This document shows positions 24,612 through 33,092 of a DNA stretch of 35,646 nucleotides, in pieces. Made by a program: the position numbers and the translations under genes. Source of the stretch: Cyanobacteria bacterium SZAS-4 (GTDB taxonomy: Bacteria; Cyanobacteriota; Vampirovibrionia; Obscuribacterales; Obscuribacteraceae); NCBI GenBank assembly GCA_018266255.1, contig JAFEAT010000023.1, forward strand, positions 1 to 35,646, written 5' to 3'. Each line of letters starts with the position of its first letter. Positions within the stretch are counted from its first letter, which is position 1. A model generated the notes under the pieces. The model searched no databases. It was not told the origin of the DNA and was given only the letters and a program-made list of their open reading frames with translations.

Positions 24612-24908
24612 ATGAAAATTACTCTGCTCATTGCAGCTTCTCTATTGGGCGTCAGCTGCTCGATTGCTCCGTCACTTGCCGACACTGTCGTTGGCGCCGA
24701 TGATTCTACCTCGTACACTGTCAGCAAGCCTGTGACAAAGCCGGGTTCGGCAGCGTCGGGTTCCGCTGCGTTAGTGACACCATTAAGACCAGCCATCGTT
24801 ACACCGGCAGTAGCGGCTCCAACTGAAACCACAACGATCACCGACCAGTCACCAAGACGCCACTTGCGAATCGGTTTGCCTGGCTTATTTCACGTCAACT
24901 TGAATTGA
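24612..24908 (+). CDS. small secreted or periplasmic protein
   Basis: A 98-residue protein from ATG 24612 with GGAGG 5 bases upstream. It opens with a clear Sec signal peptide (MKITLLIAASLLGVSC...), with a likely cut after PSLA at residue 23. A Cys at residue 16 (LLGVSC) makes a lipoprotein possible but does not match the lipobox well. The mature part is Ser/Thr/Ala/Pro-rich and likely flexible, with a short basic C-terminus (RRHLRIGLPGLFHVNLN). Function unknown. Confidence 0.75.
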   Translation: MKITLLIAASLLGVSCSIAPSLADTVVGADDSTSYTVSKPVTKPGSAASGSAALVTPLRPAIVTPAVAAPTETTTITDQSPRRHLRIGLPGLFHVNLN

Positions 24909-25460
24909 TTCTCCAAAACTATTCGATATATAGAGGAATGGATTCGTCAGGTCGTTTCTTATTGATCTGTTCACGCATCGAAGTAAGCATCGGCACACAA
25001 TATTTTTGATCGCGAGCAATATGTCGTCGAATTTTAGTGTCGTCCGCTTTCAACAAACGTGCTTGCGCTGCTGGTTGTCAGCAGACAATGACGTACTTTT
25101 GTTAATTACGCGGCTCATTGCTTGCCATTACTCCAACTTATCGTTTGTATATCCGCTCAAGCAGGTTTGGCGCCGCAATTCACCGAGAATGGCTGATCAT
25201 GCCGATTCACGTTTTTGAACAAAGTTTAAGAAACAAAATCTTATTCTCAAATAAATTTTGCCAAAAGCGCCAATTGATATATGTACAATGTGTTGTTCGT
25301 CCGCTGGAAACGGTCAGTCTGTGGCGGCTTCATTTATAAGAACCAGCTAATCTGATTCTTTAGATGCAGTCCAGTGCTGAAAAGCCTCAGTCTGTACCAG
25401 TGATAGCGACGTGCTTCATGCGCTGCACGCATGGTTCAACAGAAACGGAGATACGCGCCG
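24909..25460 (+). other. 552-base intergenic region and leader of the S10 operon
   Basis: Open frames here are short, lack ribosome binding sites and look random, so I call no gene. TTGCCA (25258) and TACAAT (25284) are promoter-like but 20 bases apart, which is too wide for a confident call. Just before rpsJ, two mutually exclusive hairpins can form: CGTGC/GCACG (25410-25429) and CATGCG/CGCATG (25417-25433). The region must hold the main promoter of the ribosomal operon. Confidence 0.5.
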
Positions 25461-25814
25461 ATGGCTCGCGCCCAAAAACACAAGAACGATAATGCCGCTG
25501 GTTCACCTAAGGTCCAGCGAATCAGAATTCGCTTGAAGTCTTACGATCACAGATTGCTGGACAAATCGTCAGATCAGATCGTCGAGACAGCTAAACGTAC
25601 TGGAGCAACGGTTAGTGGACCAGTTCCATTGCCAACCAGAAAGCGCGTTTATTGCGTGCTTCGCTCACCTCACGTCGATAAAAAATCACGTGAGCACTTC
25701 GAAATCCGCATCCACAAAAGATTGATTGACATCGTCGATCCGACTCCAACGACAGCCGATGCGCTTATGCGTCTCGATTTGCCAGCTGGTGTCGACATCG
25801 AAGTCAAGCTCTAA
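25461..25814 (+). CDS. rpsJ: 30S ribosomal protein S10
   Basis: A 117-residue S10, a small-subunit head protein that also acts in antitermination as NusE. The core RIRIRLKSYDHRLLD and LPTRKRVYCVLRSPHVDK are diagnostic. ATG 25461 follows GGAG by 10 bases; an in-frame ATG at 25431 lies inside a hairpin and lacks a binding site. About 12 extra residues (MARAQKHKNDNAAGS) precede the usual start. First gene of the operon, 25 bases ahead of rplC. Confidence 0.97.
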   Translation: MARAQKHKNDNAAGSPKVQRIRIRLKSYDHRLLDKSSDQIVETAKRTGATVSGPVPLPTRKRVYCVLRSPHVDKKSREHFEIRIHKRLIDIVDPTPTTADALMRLDLPAGVDIEVKL

Positions 25815-25839
25815 AGATTGCACACAAGGAAATTTCGTC

Positions 25840-26478
25840 ATGACATTAGGCGTGATCGGCAGAAAAGTAGGAATGACCCAAGTCTTTGATGACCAGGGAT
25901 TGGCCGTTCCTGTAACTGTAGTCAAACTCGGCGAGAACATCGTCACCCAGAAACTTACAAAAGAGAAGAATGGCTACGTTGCCGTTCAAGTCGGTGGTTT
26001 TCTCGTTGAAGAGAAGAAGCTGAACAAGCCTGAATTGGGTTCTTTCAAAAAGAACAGCGTTGCTGCTGCCAAACCATTGCAGGAGTATCGTCTCGAAGAT
26101 AACGCCGCTTATAACGTGGGCGAAAATCTTCCTATCGATCAAATTCTCAAAGAAGGAATGCTTGTCGATGTACGCGGCAAGACGATTGGTAAAGGTTTCC
26201 AGGGAACGATCAAACGTTATAACCATGGTCGTGGACCAATGAGTCACGGATCTAAGTTCCACCGCTCGATGGGTTCCATCGGGGCAGGAACGACTCCAGG
26301 ACGCGTTTTCCGCGGCTTGCACATGCCTGGTCAAATGGGCAATAAAAATCACTGCGTTCGCCACTTGAAAGTGGTGCGTGTAGATCTCGACAAAAAAGTT
26401 CTTTTGATCCGTGGCGCCGTGCCTGGCTGCGACGGCGGATTACTGACCATCCATCCTTCGAAGACTAAATGGAACTGA
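25840..26478 (+). CDS. rplC: 50S ribosomal protein L3
   Basis: A 212-residue L3, an early assembly protein near the peptidyl transferase centre. It starts MTLGVIGRKVGMTQVF at ATG 25840, with AAGGA 9 bases upstream; the longer open frame upstream overlaps rpsJ and is not used. The long loop includes GTIKRYNHGRGPMSHGSKFH and the conserved MPGQMGN, which carries the Gln methylated by PrmB in E. coli. Length is normal. Confidence 0.98.
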   Translation: MTLGVIGRKVGMTQVFDDQGLAVPVTVVKLGENIVTQKLTKEKNGYVAVQVGGFLVEEKKLNKPELGSFKKNSVAAAKPLQEYRLEDNAAYNVGENLPIDQILKEGMLVDVRGKTIGKGFQGTIKRYNHGRGPMSHGSKFHRSMGSIGAGTTPGRVFRGLHMPGQMGNKNHCVRHLKVVRVDLDKKVLLIRGAVPGCDGGLLTIHPSKTKWN

Positions 26479-26510
26479 CCCGAACGGGATTCAACTAAGA
26501 GAAACGAACA

Positions 26511-27296
26511 ATGACATCTGCTCAAGTATTAGATTTGAAAGGCAACAAGGTCCGTGAAGTCGGGCTGGAAGACGAAGTTTTCGGCGTCACGCCAAACGTC
26601 GGTCTGTTGCACTCAGCACTTGTACGCCAGTTAGCTAACGGACGTTCAGGCGCAGCCAACACGAAGACACGCAGCGAAGTGCGTGGTGGTGGCAGAAAGC
26701 CATGGCGTCAAAAAGGCACTGGTCGCGCCAGAGCTGGTTCGATCCGTTCGCCATTGTGGGAAGGTGGCGGTGTCACTTTCGGACCTAAGCCAAGAGATTT
26801 CGCTCAATCAATGCCTAAGAAGCAACGCGCTCTGGCATTGAAGTCCGCGCTCGCTGCGAAGAAAGACAACCTCGTTGTTGTTCAGAATTTCGCTTCCATC
26901 ACCGACGGTAAAACTAAACAAGTTGCATCTGCACTGAAAGACTTGAAGTTGTACGGTCAAAAAATTCTTCTCGTCCTCGATCATGTAAATGACGAAGACA
27001 AGCGCGTACAGCTTGCTGCACGCAACATTGACGGACTGAAAGTCATTCACGTCAGCAACCTGAACGTGAAAGATTTGCTCGAATCAGAAGTTGTGCTGAC
27101 GACAGAAAGCGCAATTCAAACGATCCACAATCGTTTCAAACCGACTGACAAAGATGCAGCTCCAGCTGAAAAGAAAGCTGCAAAAAAGGCTCCAGCAGCG
27201 GAAAAGGCAGTAGCTGAAGAAGCTAAGCCAGCCAAAGCTAAAGCCGACGAAGCACCTGCCAAAAAGCCTGCTGCTAAGCCAAAGAAAGAATCGTAA
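26511..27296 (+). CDS. rplD: 50S ribosomal protein L4 with Ala/Lys tail
   Basis: A 261-residue L4, about 55-60 longer than usual. The exit-tunnel loop is present (RSGAANTKTRSEVRGGGRKP, then WRQKGTGRARAGS), as is the C-terminal globular part. After the core ends near HNRFKPTD comes an added tail rich in Ala, Lys and Pro, like a histone H1 tail. In E. coli L4 represses its own operon through the S10 leader; whether that holds here is unknown. Confidence 0.98.
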   Translation: MTSAQVLDLKGNKVREVGLEDEVFGVTPNVGLLHSALVRQLANGRSGAANTKTRSEVRGGGRKPWRQKGTGRARAGSIRSPLWEGGGVTFGPKPRDFAQSMPKKQRALALKSALAAKKDNLVVVQNFASITDGKTKQVASALKDLKLYGQKILLVLDHVNDEDKRVQLAARNIDGLKVIHVSNLNVKDLLESEVVLTTESAIQTIHNRFKPTDKDAAPAEKKAAKKAPAAEKAVAEEAKPAKAKADEAPAKKPAAKPKKES

Positions 27297-27325
27297 CTCA
27301 GAGTTAAAACGACCAGGAAAAATCG

Positions 27326-27628
27326 ATGAACAGCCGTCAATCACAAATCATCCTCCGACCCTTGATCAATGAGAAATCAGCTCTATTGGCAGAACAAGGG
27401 CAGTACACATTCGAAGTATTGAAAGATGCCAATAAAATCGAGATCGCAGAAGCTCTCGAGTTGCTGTTGAGCGAAGTCTATAACCAAAAGACTGAAGTTC
27501 TAAGCGTAAACACTCTTCCTATCAGAGGACGCATTCGTCGTTCGAAGAGACATGGAAGAAAGCCGAAAGACAGCAAGAAAGCGATCGTCACTATCAAGGG
27601 CGATCCTCTCACCATATTTAGCGCCTAA
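27326..27628 (+). CDS. rplW: 50S ribosomal protein L23
   Basis: A 100-residue L23, found at the tunnel exit, where it docks trigger factor and SRP. LRPLINEKSALLAEQGQYTF matches the N-terminal signature, and the RGRIRRSKRHGRKPKDSKKA segment is the extended loop. Length is normal. ATG 27326 follows AGGA. Confidence 0.97.
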   Translation: MNSRQSQIILRPLINEKSALLAEQGQYTFEVLKDANKIEIAEALELLLSEVYNQKTEVLSVNTLPIRGRIRRSKRHGRKPKDSKKAIVTIKGDPLTIFSA

Positions 27629-27664
27629 GCTAAGACAACACTTTAGGTAAAGGACCAAAGATAC

Positions 27665-28495
27665 ATGCCTCCCCGGAAAGTCAATCCAACATCAGCAGGG
27701 CGCCGCAACATGACGGTGCACGATTTCTCGGACATTACGACAAGTACTCCCGAGAAAACGCTCCTGGCACCACTGAGAAAAAGTGGTGGTCGCAACAATC
27801 AGGGCAGACTGACTGTACGCCACATCGGCGGCGGTCACAAGCGCGCCTACCGCATCATCGATTTCAAACGCAACAAGCACGGCATTCCAGCCGTAGTTAA
27901 GTCGGTTGAGTACGATCCAAACCGCAACGCTCGCATTTGCTTGCTGCAGTATGCAGACGGTGAAAAGCGCTACATTCTCGCTCCTCTGGGCGTGAAGGTC
28001 GGCGAAGCGATCATGTCGGGTCCGACTGCCGAAGTCAAAAACGGCAACGCCTTGCCACTGCGCTCAATACCACTAGGTACCATGGTGCACAACGTCGAGA
28101 TGACACCAGGAAAAGGTGGTCAACTTGGTCGCGCTGCCGGTATTCAAATTCAAGTTCTAGCTAAAGAAGGCAAGATGTGCACATTGCGTCTGCCTTCAAG
28201 CGAAATGCGCATGGTTAGCATCGATTGCATGGCCACTATCGGTCAACTGAGCAATCCTGATGCAAAAAATATTCGTATCGGTAAAGCAGGTAGAACGCGT
28301 TGGATGGGCATTAAGCCTGCCAACCGCGGTGTCACCATGAACGCGATCGACCACCCACACGGTGGTGGTGAAGGTAAGTCACCGATCGGTGGCAAGCCAC
28401 AAACTCCGTGGGGCAAACCTGCGATGGGTTACAAGACTCGTCGTGGCAAGCAGTACACGTCAGATAAGTTCATCGTCAAACGTCGCGTCAAGTAA
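27665..28495 (+). CDS. rplB: 50S ribosomal protein L2
   Basis: A 276-residue L2, needed for subunit joining and peptidyl transferase activity. GRLTVRHIGGGHKRAYRIID and NAIDHPHGGGEGKSPIGGKP, with the conserved functional His, are present. Length matches the family. ATG 27665 follows AAGGA. Confidence 0.98.
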   Translation: MPPRKVNPTSAGRRNMTVHDFSDITTSTPEKTLLAPLRKSGGRNNQGRLTVRHIGGGHKRAYRIIDFKRNKHGIPAVVKSVEYDPNRNARICLLQYADGEKRYILAPLGVKVGEAIMSGPTAEVKNGNALPLRSIPLGTMVHNVEMTPGKGGQLGRAAGIQIQVLAKEGKMCTLRLPSSEMRMVSIDCMATIGQLSNPDAKNIRIGKAGRTRWMGIKPANRGVTMNAIDHPHGGGEGKSPIGGKPQTPWGKPAMGYKTRRGKQYTSDKFIVKRRVK

Positions 28496-28521
28496 TTAAC
28501 TGGATTAGGAGGACATAGTTC

Positions 28522-28803
28522 GTGTCTAGATCGCTAAAAAAAGGACCTTTCGTTCACTCATCTCTCGCTAAGAGAATTGAGGACATGAATCGCAAGGGTG
28601 ACAAACGGGTGATCAAGTCCTGGTCTAGAGCATCGATGATCATTCCGGACATGATCGGTCACACAATTGCCGTCTACAACGGACGCAAGCATGTGCCTGT
28701 TTACGTTACTGAACAAATGATCGGTCACAGATTAGGCGAATTCGCTTCGACCCGTTACTTCAAGGGTCATGCTGGCGGCGATAAGACGGCGAAGAGAGGG
28801 TAA
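28522..28803 (+). CDS. rpsS: 30S ribosomal protein S19
   Basis: A 93-residue S19 that binds 16S rRNA in the head with S13. It starts with GTG at 28522 after AGGAGG. SRSLKKGPFVHSSL and HNGRK-like VYNGRKHVPVYVTEQMIGHR are diagnostic. Length is normal. rplV begins one base after the stop. Confidence 0.98.
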   Translation: MSRSLKKGPFVHSSLAKRIEDMNRKGDKRVIKSWSRASMIIPDMIGHTIAVYNGRKHVPVYVTEQMIGHRLGEFASTRYFKGHAGGDKTAKRG

Positions 28804-28804
28804 T

Positions 28805-29152
28805 ATGCAAAGCAAAGCACAAGCTAAGTGGATCAGAATGTCACCGCGGAAGGTGCGTCGCGTCGTAAATGAAATACGCGGCAAATCATGCAGTGAAGCT
28901 GTCACCATTCTTCGTTTCATGCCCTTCTCGGCAGCTCGCGAAGTAGAAAAAGTATTGAGATCGGCGATGTTCAATTTGATCAACGCAGAAAAGGCACCAA
29001 TTTCAGAAGACGAAGCTAACGACCTGGTCGTTGTTGAAGCTTACGCAGATCAGGGTCCAACTCTGAAGCGCATTCAGCCGAGAGCTCGTGGTCGTGCCTA
29101 TCCGATCTTGAAAAAATCAAGTCACATTACTGTCGTTGTGTCAGACGTATAA
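28805..29152 (+). CDS. rplV: 50S ribosomal protein L22
   Basis: A 115-residue L22 lining the exit tunnel. The start is ATG 28805, with GAGGG just upstream inside the end of rpsS; the longer frame from 28769 overlaps rpsS and is not used. KWIRMSPRKVRRVVNEIRGK and the C-terminal hairpin tip (RIQPRARGRAYPILKKSSHI) are typical. Confidence 0.98.
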   Translation: MQSKAQAKWIRMSPRKVRRVVNEIRGKSCSEAVTILRFMPFSAAREVEKVLRSAMFNLINAEKAPISEDEANDLVVVEAYADQGPTLKRIQPRARGRAYPILKKSSHITVVVSDV

Positions 29153-29172
29153 AGCAAAGGAGCTATTTCAAA

Positions 29173-29946
29173 GTGGGTCAGAAAGTAAATCCTAACGGCT
29201 TCCGTCTCGGCATTCATAGAGGATGGCGCTCAAACTGGTTCGTCAACAAGAAAGACGTGCCTGCGCTTATGGAAGAAGACTATCGCATTCGTCGTTTCCT
29301 AAAGAAGGAACTGTCGAACGCCGGCGTGTCCAAAGTGGACATCTCGCGTAAAGCAGATCAAATTCAATTGGATATCTTCACTGCACGCCCTGGCGTTGTA
29401 GTGGGCAAAGGTGGACAGGGTATCGAAACTTTGAGCGCTCGCTTGAAGAGCTTGCTCAACCGCACCGGCGTCGATATCAGAATCAACATTCTTGAAATCA
29501 ACCGCGTCGATCTCGAATCACAACTCGTGGCAGAGTCGATCGGTCAACAACTGGAAAAGCGTGTCGCTTTCAGACGCGCCATGAAGCAAGCGATGCAACG
29601 CTGCATGAGAGCCGGAGCCGTTGGCGTCAAAGTCATGGTGGCAGGCCGATTGGGTGGTGCTGAAATTGCTAGAACGGAGTGGGCTAAAGAAGGTCGCATT
29701 CCACTACAAACATTGAGAGCTGACGTTGATTACGGCTTGGCCGAAGCCCACACCATGATGGGACTGATCGGTATCAAAGTCTGGATCTTCAGAGGTGAGT
29801 TGGAGCCGGGACAATGGTCACCGCCTAACATCAAAACTCAATCAGAACGTAATCAACAAGGTGGCGGAGAGCAGCAAGGTCGTGATAATCGCGGCGGCGG
29901 CCCCGGCAACAAAAATGCTGGTCGCAGATCCAGGAAGGCAGGTTAA
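29173..29946 (+). CDS. rpsC: 30S ribosomal protein S3 with Gly/Gln/Arg tail
   Basis: A 257-residue S3 at the mRNA entry channel. It starts with GTG at 29173 (MGQKVNPNGFRLGIHRGWRS) after AAGGAG. The KH domain shows VVGKGGQGIETL. The C-terminal domain is complete. About 30 added residues rich in Gln, Gly and Arg (GGGEQQGRDNRGGGPGNK) form a disordered tail. Confidence 0.98.
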   Translation: MGQKVNPNGFRLGIHRGWRSNWFVNKKDVPALMEEDYRIRRFLKKELSNAGVSKVDISRKADQIQLDIFTARPGVVVGKGGQGIETLSARLKSLLNRTGVDIRINILEINRVDLESQLVAESIGQQLEKRVAFRRAMKQAMQRCMRAGAVGVKVMVAGRLGGAEIARTEWAKEGRIPLQTLRADVDYGLAEAHTMMGLIGIKVWIFRGELEPGQWSPPNIKTQSERNQQGGGEQQGRDNRGGGPGNKNAGRRSRKAG

Positions 29947-29952
29947 TACGTC

Positions 29953-30369
29953 ATGCTTTTGCCCAAACGTACAAAATTTCGTAAGCAACATCGCGGTCGT
30001 ATGACCGGTTGTGAAACACGCGGCGTTGAAGTGCAATTCGGCGAGTATGGTTTGCAAGTACTCGAGCCGGCTTGGATTACATCACGTCAGATCGAAGCAG
30101 CCAGAAAAGCCATGACACGTTCGGTTAGACGTGGTGGACAGCTGTGGATCAGAATTTTTCCAGACAAACCATGCACGAAGAAGCCTGCTGAAACCCGCAT
30201 GGGATCCGGAAAAGGTAACCCTGAATATTGGGTAGCAGTGGTCAAGCCAGGTCGAGTTATGTTCGAAATGGCAGGCGTTGCTCAGAAAGACGCGCATCGC
30301 GCGCTCGAGTTGGCAGCACAAAAGTTGCCAATCAAATGTCGCATCGTTGAGCGACAGTTAGGAGGCTAA
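29953..30369 (+). CDS. rplP: 50S ribosomal protein L16
   Basis: A 138-residue L16 that helps shape the A site. MLLPKRTKFRKQHRGRM and the Arg/His-rich core through KPCTKKPAETRMGSGKGNPE are diagnostic. Length is normal. It starts 6 bases after rpsC. Its end supplies the AGGAGG for rpmC. Confidence 0.98.
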   Translation: MLLPKRTKFRKQHRGRMTGCETRGVEVQFGEYGLQVLEPAWITSRQIEAARKAMTRSVRRGGQLWIRIFPDKPCTKKPAETRMGSGKGNPEYWVAVVKPGRVMFEMAGVAQKDAHRALELAAQKLPIKCRIVERQLGG

Positions 30370-30371
30370 CG

Positions 30372-30641
30372 ATGAAAGTCAAAGAAGTTAGAGAATTAAG
30401 TCACGACGAGATCGTCTCTCGCATCGTCGACACGCGCAAGCAGATCGTTGAAATGCGTTTTGCTCTCGCAGTACGCAAGCTGGAAAGCCCAGCTAAATTG
30501 CGCAACGCTCGCAAGAGTTTGGCGCGATTGCTGACCATTCAAAGCGAAAAGGTGCGTGCTGAAGGAGCGCCTGAAAAGGCTGCTAAAGCTGAAGCAGCTC
30601 CTAAGGCTCCAAAAGCTAAGAAAGAAACAGCGAAAGCCTAA
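30372..30641 (+). CDS. rpmC: 50S ribosomal protein L29 with Ala/Lys tail
   Basis: An 89-residue L29; the usual length is 60-70. The helical hairpin is typical (MKVKEVRELSHDEIVSRIVD, then KLRNARKSLARLLTIQSEK). About 25 added residues rich in Ala, Lys and Pro end the protein, similar in style to the tails on L4 and L30. ATG 30372 follows AGGAGG by 6 bases. L29 sits at the tunnel exit beside L23. Confidence 0.97.
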   Translation: MKVKEVRELSHDEIVSRIVDTRKQIVEMRFALAVRKLESPAKLRNARKSLARLLTIQSEKVRAEGAPEKAAKAEAAPKAPKAKKETAKA

Positions 30642-30680
30642 TCAACGTTGACGTGCTTCATATAAGAAGAAGGATCAGAT

Positions 30681-30953
30681 ATGCCCAGGAAGGAATTAGT
30701 CGGAAAAGTAGTCTCCAATAAAATGGACAAAACTGTTGTTGTCGCCGTACACAACAGCTCTCCGCACTCCAAATACGAAAAACAAATCGTCAGAACGGCT
30801 AAATTCAAAGCTCACGATGCTGAGAACAAATGCCAGATTGGTGATGACGTGCGTATTCAAGAATGCCGTCCACTTTCAAGAGAAAAGCGTTGGCTAGTAG
30901 TTTCAGTTGGCGAAGCCGCTAAACTCTCGACCAAAGAGGAGTCAAAGGCATGA
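30681..30953 (+). CDS. rpsQ: 30S ribosomal protein S17
   Basis: A 90-residue S17, an early 16S-binding protein of OB fold. RKELVGKVVSNKMDKTVVVA and the CRPLSREKRWLVV motif are diagnostic. ATG 30681 follows AAGGA. Its stop overlaps the rplN start (ATGA), so the two are translationally coupled. Confidence 0.98.
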   Translation: MPRKELVGKVVSNKMDKTVVVAVHNSSPHSKYEKQIVRTAKFKAHDAENKCQIGDDVRIQECRPLSREKRWLVVSVGEAAKLSTKEESKA

Positions 30954-31318
30954 TCCAGGTACAAACACGTTTAACTTGTGCTGACAACACAGGCGCACGC
31001 GAATTGATGTGCATTCGCGTACTGGGCGGTTCTAACCGTCGCTATGCCTCCGTCGGTGATGTCATCGTCGCAGCCGTCAAAGATGCGCTGCCAAATATGC
31101 CCGTCAAAAAGTCTGAAGTAGTGCGTGCCGTCGTAGTGCGTGTGCGCAATCACGTCAAACGCCCAGATGGCTCAACCATCCGCTTTGACGACAATGCTGC
31201 CGTTATCGTTCAGAAAGACGGCAACCCGAAAGGCACTCGCGTTTTCGGACCAATTGCTCGCGAATTGCGCGACAAGAACTTCACGAAAATCATTTCGTTG
31301 GCGCCGGAGGTCCTCTAA
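30950..31318 (+). CDS. rplN: 50S ribosomal protein L14
   Basis: A 122-residue L14 at the subunit interface, where it also binds the silencing factor RsfS. MIQVQTRLTCADNTGARELM and DGSTIRFDDNAAVIV are diagnostic. Length is exact for the family. Starts in the 4-base overlap with rpsQ. In E. coli this gene opens the spc operon; here there is no gap, so S10 and spc look like one unit. Confidence 0.98.
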   Translation: MIQVQTRLTCADNTGARELMCIRVLGGSNRRYASVGDVIVAAVKDALPNMPVKKSEVVRAVVVRVRNHVKRPDGSTIRFDDNAAVIVQKDGNPKGTRVFGPIARELRDKNFTKIISLAPEVL

Positions 31319-31320
31319 AA

Positions 31321-31731
31321 ATGGCTCAAGCAGAAAAGAACCTCATTCGCAGCACTAAGCGTCCAATCAAGACGAAAGTGAAGATGGGCGGAACTACACT
31401 AGTTTCTGAAGCGTTGGTCAAACCTGGCGTCACCAATTTGGTGCCAAAGATCCACGTGAAAAAGGGAGACCTGGTTATGGTCATCTCTGGTTCGAAAGAG
31501 ATGGGCAAAGGACGTACAGGCAAGGTCCTCAACGTATTTCCAAAAACAGGAAAAGTAATCGTTGAAGGCATCAATGTCGTCACTCGTGCCACCAAAGCGC
31601 GCAGCGCAATGGGCAAGAGCGGCCTGATCAAAAAAGAAGCACCAATCTTTGCTTGCAAAGTAATGCTCTACAGCACTGAAAAGAAAAAACCGTTCAGAGC
31701 TGAATTCAGAAAGAAATTGGGACTCGATTAA
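31321..31731 (+). CDS. rplX: 50S ribosomal protein L24 with N-terminal extension
   Basis: A 136-residue L24, an assembly-initiating protein near the tunnel exit. The KOW core starts at KIHVKKGDLVMVISG; about 42 basic residues precede it (RSTKRPIKTKVKMGG). The start at 31321 is supported by GGAGG inside the end of rplN, 2 bases before; an internal GTG at 31441 has no binding site. A short insertion (SKEMGKG) lies in the KOW motif, where GKDKGK is usual. Confidence 0.96.
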   Translation: MAQAEKNLIRSTKRPIKTKVKMGGTTLVSEALVKPGVTNLVPKIHVKKGDLVMVISGSKEMGKGRTGKVLNVFPKTGKVIVEGINVVTRATKARSAMGKSGLIKKEAPIFACKVMLYSTEKKKPFRAEFRKKLGLD

Positions 31732-31811
31732 GGTAACCGGAAAGTTAGACGGGTAAAGGCAATCGCAACGAATGCGCTCCAACCGTCCCTCATGAGAAGA
31801 GTAAGAAGACA

Positions 31812-32357
31812 ATGATCAAGATTAAGGAACACTACCAAGAAGCTGTTGTGCCGCAACTGAAAAAACAGTTCGGCTACACCAATGACCTGCAAGTGCCACG
31901 CCTGGAAAAGGTTGTGATCAATATGGGTCTTGGAGAAGCAGCGACGAATGGCAAAGCAATTGAAAGCGGCGTCAAAGATCTCGTCACTGTCACCGGTCAA
32001 AAACCGATCGTTAACAAGGCGCGTAAGTCTATCGCTACATTCAAGTTGCGTAAAGGCATGCCGGTCGGAGTCAGCGTTACGCTGCGCGGTCGTCGCATGT
32101 ACGACTTCCTCGCTAAGTTGATCCACATTGCGTTGCCTCGTATCAGAGACTTCCGTGGATTGTCTTCAAAAGCGTTCGACGGACGCGGAAATTATTCATT
32201 AGGCGTGAAAGAGCAGTTGATTTTTCCTGAAATCAACTACGAACAAGTAGACGCCGTGCGCGGAATGGACATCGCAATTGTCACCACTGCTCGCACTGAC
32301 CAGGAAGGTCATGCACTGTTGGCGGCACTAGGCATGCCATTCAAGAAGCAGCAATAA
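31812..32357 (+). CDS. rplE: 50S ribosomal protein L5
   Basis: A 181-residue L5 that binds 5S rRNA and contacts the P-site tRNA. VPRLEKVVINMGLGEA and FRGLSSKAFDGRGNYSLGVK are diagnostic. Length matches. It follows an 80-base gap after rplX in which I see no clear hairpin. Confidence 0.98.
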   Translation: MIKIKEHYQEAVVPQLKKQFGYTNDLQVPRLEKVVINMGLGEAATNGKAIESGVKDLVTVTGQKPIVNKARKSIATFKLRKGMPVGVSVTLRGRRMYDFLAKLIHIALPRIRDFRGLSSKAFDGRGNYSLGVKEQLIFPEINYEQVDAVRGMDIAIVTTARTDQEGHALLAALGMPFKKQQ

Positions 32358-32396
32358 GTACACAGAAACGCGATTAGCATAATTTGGAGAGAGATT

Positions 32397-32603
32397 GTGG
32401 CCAAAACATCGATGATTGACAAAGAGCATAAGCGCAGGGTGCTTGCCGCTAAAGGCAAATATCCGACAGTGCGTTTACACAATCGTTGTCGTATTTGCGG
32501 GCGCCCTCGCGGCTACAATCGCGATTTCGGCTTATGCCGATGCTGTCTGAGAAAGATGGCACACGAAGGTTTGATCCCTGGCGTCACAAAGTCAAGTTGG
32601 TAG
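32397..32603 (+). CDS. rpsN: 30S ribosomal protein S14, zinc-binding type
   Basis: A 68-residue S14 of the short, zinc-containing type. The four ligands are in CRICGRPRG and CRCCLRKMAHEG. It starts with GTG at 32397 after GGAG. The position between rplE and rpsH is standard for many bacteria but not for oxygenic cyanobacteria, which encode a longer, zinc-free S14 elsewhere. Confidence 0.96.
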   Translation: MAKTSMIDKEHKRRVLAAKGKYPTVRLHNRCRICGRPRGYNRDFGLCRCCLRKMAHEGLIPGVTKSSW

Positions 32604-32615
32604 GAGAGACAATAA

Positions 32616-33017
32616 ATGCCCGTTACAGATCCTATTTCTGACATGTTCACACGCATCCGCAACGCAGCGCGGACGCAGGCACCAGCAGTCGAAATGCCGG
32701 CTTCTAAACAGAAGGTTGCACTCGCTGAACTTCTGCGCAATGAAGGATTCATCTCTTCGTTCGAAACAAAAGCTTTGGGTTCGCCAGCTCAAAAAATGCG
32801 CATCGTACTTAAGTACGGCAGCAAAGGCGAGCAAGTCATTCAAGGTTTGCGCCGAATCAGCAAGCCTGGTTTGAAGATTTATCGTCCTGCCAAAAAGGTT
32901 CCTAGAGTTTATGGCGGACTCGGTATCGCGATCATCAGCACAAGCCGTGGTCTTATGACCGACCGTCAAGCTCGCAAGAGCAACATCGGTGGCGAAGTTG
33001 TCGGTCACATCTGGTAG
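32616..33017 (+). CDS. rpsH: 30S ribosomal protein S8
   Basis: A 133-residue S8, a primary 16S-binding protein. VTDPISDMFTRIRNAARTQA and the C-terminal GLGIAIISTSRGLMTDRQAR are diagnostic. Length is normal. In E. coli S8 represses spc translation; no matching rRNA-like target was recognised here. A 7-bp hairpin follows the gene. Confidence 0.98.
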   Translation: MPVTDPISDMFTRIRNAARTQAPAVEMPASKQKVALAELLRNEGFISSFETKALGSPAQKMRIVLKYGSKGEQVIQGLRRISKPGLKIYRPAKKVPRVYGGLGIAIISTSRGLMTDRQARKSNIGGEVVGHIW

Positions 33018-33039
33018 TCGATTCTAAACACACGACCAA

Positions 33040-33058
33040 ATCGATTGAATAAATCGAT
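33040..33058 (+). other. hairpin between rpsH and rplF
   Basis: ATCGATT pairs with AATCGAT around the loop GAATA, giving a 7-bp A/T-rich stem in the 75-base gap. No T-run follows, so it is not a typical terminator. It could affect mRNA stability or translation of rplF. Confidence 0.5.
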
Positions 33059-33092
33059 CTAAACGAACGAAGAGCGCAGAGGAATTCGAAAA

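Noticed and set aside
25006..25339. Two overlapping short open frames before the S10 operon
   Set aside because: No ribosome binding sites, random-looking composition and mutual overlap; more likely leader sequence.
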